A stretch of 7,796 nucleotides of DNA, taken from assembly GCA_964549595.1 (NCBI GenBank), contig CAZJWK010000117.1, forward strand, positions 1 to 7,796. Direction: 5' to 3'. A program made the position numbers and the translations under genes. Shown piece by piece: positions 5,386 through 7,796 of this stretch. The DNA comes from CAZQQN01 sp964549595 (lineage in GTDB: Bacteria > Bacteroidota > Bacteroidia > CAILMK01 > CAYYUA01). The number at the start of each line of letters is the position of its first letter. The first letter of the stretch is position 1. The notes under the pieces were generated by a model that searched no databases, was not told where the DNA came from, and worked only from the letters and a program-made list of their open reading frames with translations.

Positions 5386-7796
5386 ATGAAAAGACTATTA
5401 CTTATTTTATTCTTGTTTTCAATTTTCGCGGGGTTAACCCCTGAGCTTTCTAAAGCCCAGCCCTCTTTTGCCAAAGAATGGAATGAGGAGCTTTTAAATG
5501 CCATTCGCAATAGCAAAGCAAGACCCACAGTGCATGCGAGGAATCTTTACCATTGGTCTATCTTGGCTTACGATTGCTGGGCAGCCTATGAAAAGGATGA
5601 AGAGCCGTTTTTCCTTGGCAAAACTTTGGAAGGGTATTATTGCCCCTTTGAAGGGGTTCCGGAACCAAAAGCTAAAAAGGCTGCACAGAAAGAAGCCATA
5701 GCCTTTGCTTCCTACAGGCTTTTAAAGCACCGTTACCAGGTTTCCCCTGGTTATGCCATGATATTGAATGACCTCAAATCCTTTATGAGTAAACATGGGT
5801 ATAATATAGATGACACATCCACCCATTATGTAAAAGGAGATCCGGCTCACTTAGGAAATTATATAGCTCAGGAGCTTATAAAATACGGTCATCAGGATGG
5901 TGCTAATGAGAAAAATAATTATGGTAACAGGCGTTACCAAACGCTAAACGACACCCTGAATGTTAATAAAACCGGTACGCCCGGTTTAAAAGCTCCTAAC
6001 CATTGGCAACCTCTTAATATCACCACAAGAAGAGATCAGGCGGGAAATCCTGTTAAATCCATTCAGACAGCCTTGTCACCGGAATGGGGTGATGTAGACC
6101 CTTTTGCCCTTGGGGATACCAATAAGACCATAAAAACGAGGCAAAGAAACGGCAATAAATATGAAGTTTACCTCGATCCGGGTCCTCCGCCCTATATTGA
6201 CACTTCTGCCCCGGGTTGCCTGGATTCTGAGTATAAATGGGGATTTTGCATGGTTTCCGTTTGGCAATCTCACCTTGACCCTGCTGATACAACCATGTGG
6301 GATGTTTCGCCGGGCAATATCGGTAATTTAAAAGATAGTGAATCGCCGGATTCTTTTAAGCATTACGATAGCTTTTTTAATTTCTATAAAGGTGGTGGTC
6401 CTGGTTTTGGCAGAGGGTATGACACGAATCCTGTAACCGGTAATCCTTACCAAAAACAAATGGTTAAGCGGGCTGATTATACCCGAATTCTGGCTGAATA
6501 CTGGGCTGATGGGATTGCTTCCGAAACGCCTCCGGGCCATTGGTTTGCGATTTATAACAAGATTGAGGATGATTCCCTTTTTATTAAACAGTGGAATGGT
6601 AAAGGGGATACCTTAACCGATCTGGAATACGATGTGAAGGCCTATCTAACACTTGGTGGCGCTATGCATGATGCAGCCATTGCTGCATGGAGTGTGAAAG
6701 GATGGTACGATTATGTCAGGCCGGTTTCCGCTATTCGCTGGATGGCTTCACAAGGGCAATGCTCTGATCCCAATAAAATGAATTTTGATTCAGCCGGTAT
6801 TCCGTTAATTCCAGGTTATATAAAACTTGTCAAAAAAGGTGATCCCTTAGCCGGTCAGAATAATCAGAATGTTGGTGAGATTAAGTTGTATACCTGGCGA
6901 GGCCATTTTCATTTAAACGATCCTGAGGATGATACTGCTGGTGTAGGTTGGATCTTAGCCAGTAAATGGTGGCCATACCAGAAAAAAACTTTTGTAACAC
7001 CGCCTTTTCCAGGATATGTTTCAGGTCATTCTACCTATTCCCGGGCAGCTTCGAGGGTTATGACCCAAATTACAGGAAGTCCTTATTTTCCGGGGGGTAT
7101 GAGTAATTTCAAGATGGAAAAAAATAAATTCTTAGAACATGAAAATGGCCCTACGGAGGATGTGTATCTTCAATATGCCAAATATAAAGGGGCCTCGGAT
7201 TACACCTCCTTATCCAGGATTTGGGGCGGGATTCACCCCCCGGCCGATGACCTTAATGGGCGTGAAATAGGTCGAAAAGTTGGCAATTATGCTTTTGATA
7301 TAGCTAATAAAATCTATAACCAACAGCCGCCCATTGTGGAAGCCATTCATACCAATGATAGTATCCTGAGTAAAAGTGACGTTGGTAAGACCCTGAATGT
7401 TTCCATTGTGTTTGGCCGGAAAATGAACACCAACATAAAGCCGGTTTATGAATACCTTATTGATAAGCCTTTGAAAAACTCACTGGACAGGGTGAGTGCT
7501 CAATGGGTCAATGATACTACATTTAAGCTGAAATATGATGTCAATGACGCTTCAGAACGGTTAACCGATATTTATTTGGAGATAGATAGTGCGGAAAGCC
7601 AAAAAGGCAAAATGCAAAAAATCTTTTTGGCTGAAAATCCCTTTGTGATTAATACGCTCAGGCCAAAGGTTAAACAGGTTAAACCCAGTGATAAGGTTGT
7701 CAATGATTCCCTTACCGGGAAGCAGTTTTTTATTACTGCCGAATTCAGTGAACCAATGGATACTACGAATAGTCCTGATATCCAAATTTCCTCTAA
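5386..7796 (+). CDS. Exported vanadium-dependent haloperoxidase-type protein (PAP2 superfamily) with C-terminal Ig-like modules; 3' end outside window
   Basis: The frame is open from ATG at 5386 to the window edge (803 codons plus 2 nt); the TAA formed by the last three bases is out of frame. Residues 1-24 are a signal peptide (MKR, hydrophobic core, cleavage likely after S-K-A24). The catalytic domain runs to about residue 645. It shows the three PAP2/haloperoxidase motifs: K438-x6-R445-P446 in a helix starting HDAAIAAW (428-435), PGYVSGH with S546-G547-H548 (acid-base His), and SRIWGGIHPPAD with R611, vanadate-ligating H617 and D621. The long N-terminal part (about 25-300, including RNLYHWSILAYDCWAAY) resembles large bacterial haloperoxidases rather than small acid phosphatases. 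From about 648 a beta-rich module (GKTLNVSIVFGRKMN) begins, and from about 760 a second, SbsA/Big-like module with FSEPMD (787-792). Halide oxidation by vanadate and peroxide is inferred from the family. Phosphatase activity or loss of activity cannot be excluded. A type IX sorting domain may follow beyond the edge. Confidence 0.94.
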   Translation, partial: MKRLLLILFLFSIFAGLTPELSKAQPSFAKEWNEELLNAIRNSKARPTVHARNLYHWSILAYDCWAAYEKDEEPFFLGKTLEGYYCPFEGVPEPKAKKAAQKEAIAFASYRLLKHRYQVSPGYAMILNDLKSFMSKHGYNIDDTSTHYVKGDPAHLGNYIAQELIKYGHQDGANEKNNYGNRRYQTLNDTLNVNKTGTPGLKAPNHWQPLNITTRRDQAGNPVKSIQTALSPEWGDVDPFALGDTNKTIKTRQRNGNKYEVYLDPGPPPYIDTSAPGCLDSEYKWGFCMVSVWQSHLDPADTTMWDVSPGNIGNLKDSESPDSFKHYDSFFNFYKGGGPGFGRGYDTNPVTGNPYQKQMVKRADYTRILAEYWADGIASETPPGHWFAIYNKIEDDSLFIKQWNGKGDTLTDLEYDVKAYLTLGGAMHDAAIAAWSVKGWYDYVRPVSAIRWMASQGQCSDPNKMNFDSAGIPLIPGYIKLVKKGDPLAGQNNQNVGEIKLYTWRGHFHLNDPEDDTAGVGWILASKWWPYQKKTFVTPPFPGYVSGHSTYSRAASRVMTQITGSPYFPGGMSNFKMEKNKFLEHENGPTEDVYLQYAKYKGASDYTSLSRIWGGIHPPADDLNGREIGRKVGNYAFDIANKIYNQQPPIVEAIHTNDSILSKSDVGKTLNVSIVFGRKMNTNIKPVYEYLIDKPLKNSLDRVSAQWVNDTTFKLKYDVNDASERLTDIYLEIDSAESQKGKMQKIFLAENPFVINTLRPKVKQVKPSDKVVNDSLTGKQFFITAEFSEPMDTTNSPDIQISS

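Noticed and set aside
6053..6540. Minus-strand frames of 65-79 codons inside the haloperoxidase gene
   Set aside because: They lie antisense to a continuous, motif-containing coding frame and their translations show no family signature.
7794..7796. Final TAA read as the stop codon of the haloperoxidase gene
   Set aside because: The T belongs to the in-frame codon TCT (7792-7794), leaving only AA of the next codon, so the gene continues beyond the window.

Overview
The window looks like chromosomal DNA of a member of the Bacteroidota (Flavobacteriia/Cytophagia-like). The signs are a TonB C-terminal-domain protein with the FPGG motif common in that phylum, promoter candidates of the TAnnTTTG type rather than TATAAT, A-rich leaders instead of strong Shine-Dalgarno sites, a moderately AT-rich base composition, and an exported enzyme with tandem C-terminal Ig-like modules. 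No rRNA, tRNA, CRISPR array, insertion sequence or phage gene was seen.

Layout. At the left edge a very small plus-strand lipoprotein gene (72-230) faces, across a non-coding convergent gap, a run of four minus-strand genes. Read in their own direction these are: a YdjM/YbcI-type (DUF457) membrane protein (5087-4035); a Cys/Met-metabolism PLP enzyme (3890-2607); a GT-C fold, PMT/ArnT-like membrane glycosyltransferase (2568-1057, TTG start, 38 nt after the PLP gene, probably cotranscribed with it); and an exported TonB C-terminal-domain protein (924-493). A 298-nt divergent region then separates the DUF457 gene from a large plus-strand gene (5386 to beyond the window end). That gene encodes an exported vanadium-dependent haloperoxidase-type protein of the PAP2 superfamily, with all three active-site motifs and at least one and a half Ig-like modules after the catalytic domain. 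It has no stop codon in the window, so a stop-to-stop ORF search would miss it although it is the longest gene here.

How the genes relate. Only the PLP enzyme/glycosyltransferase pair is spaced like an operon, and those two products have no obvious shared pathway. The other genes look like independent units: the DUF457 gene and the PLP gene each have their own promoter-like motif upstream, and a weaker one precedes the TonB-like gene. I see no defence island or biosynthetic cluster. The best leads are the haloperoxidase with its C-terminal modules, a nested set of inverted repeats (11 bp outer, 9 bp and 5 bp inner) in the leader before it, and a 16-nt dyad just upstream of the PLP-enzyme promoter motif.
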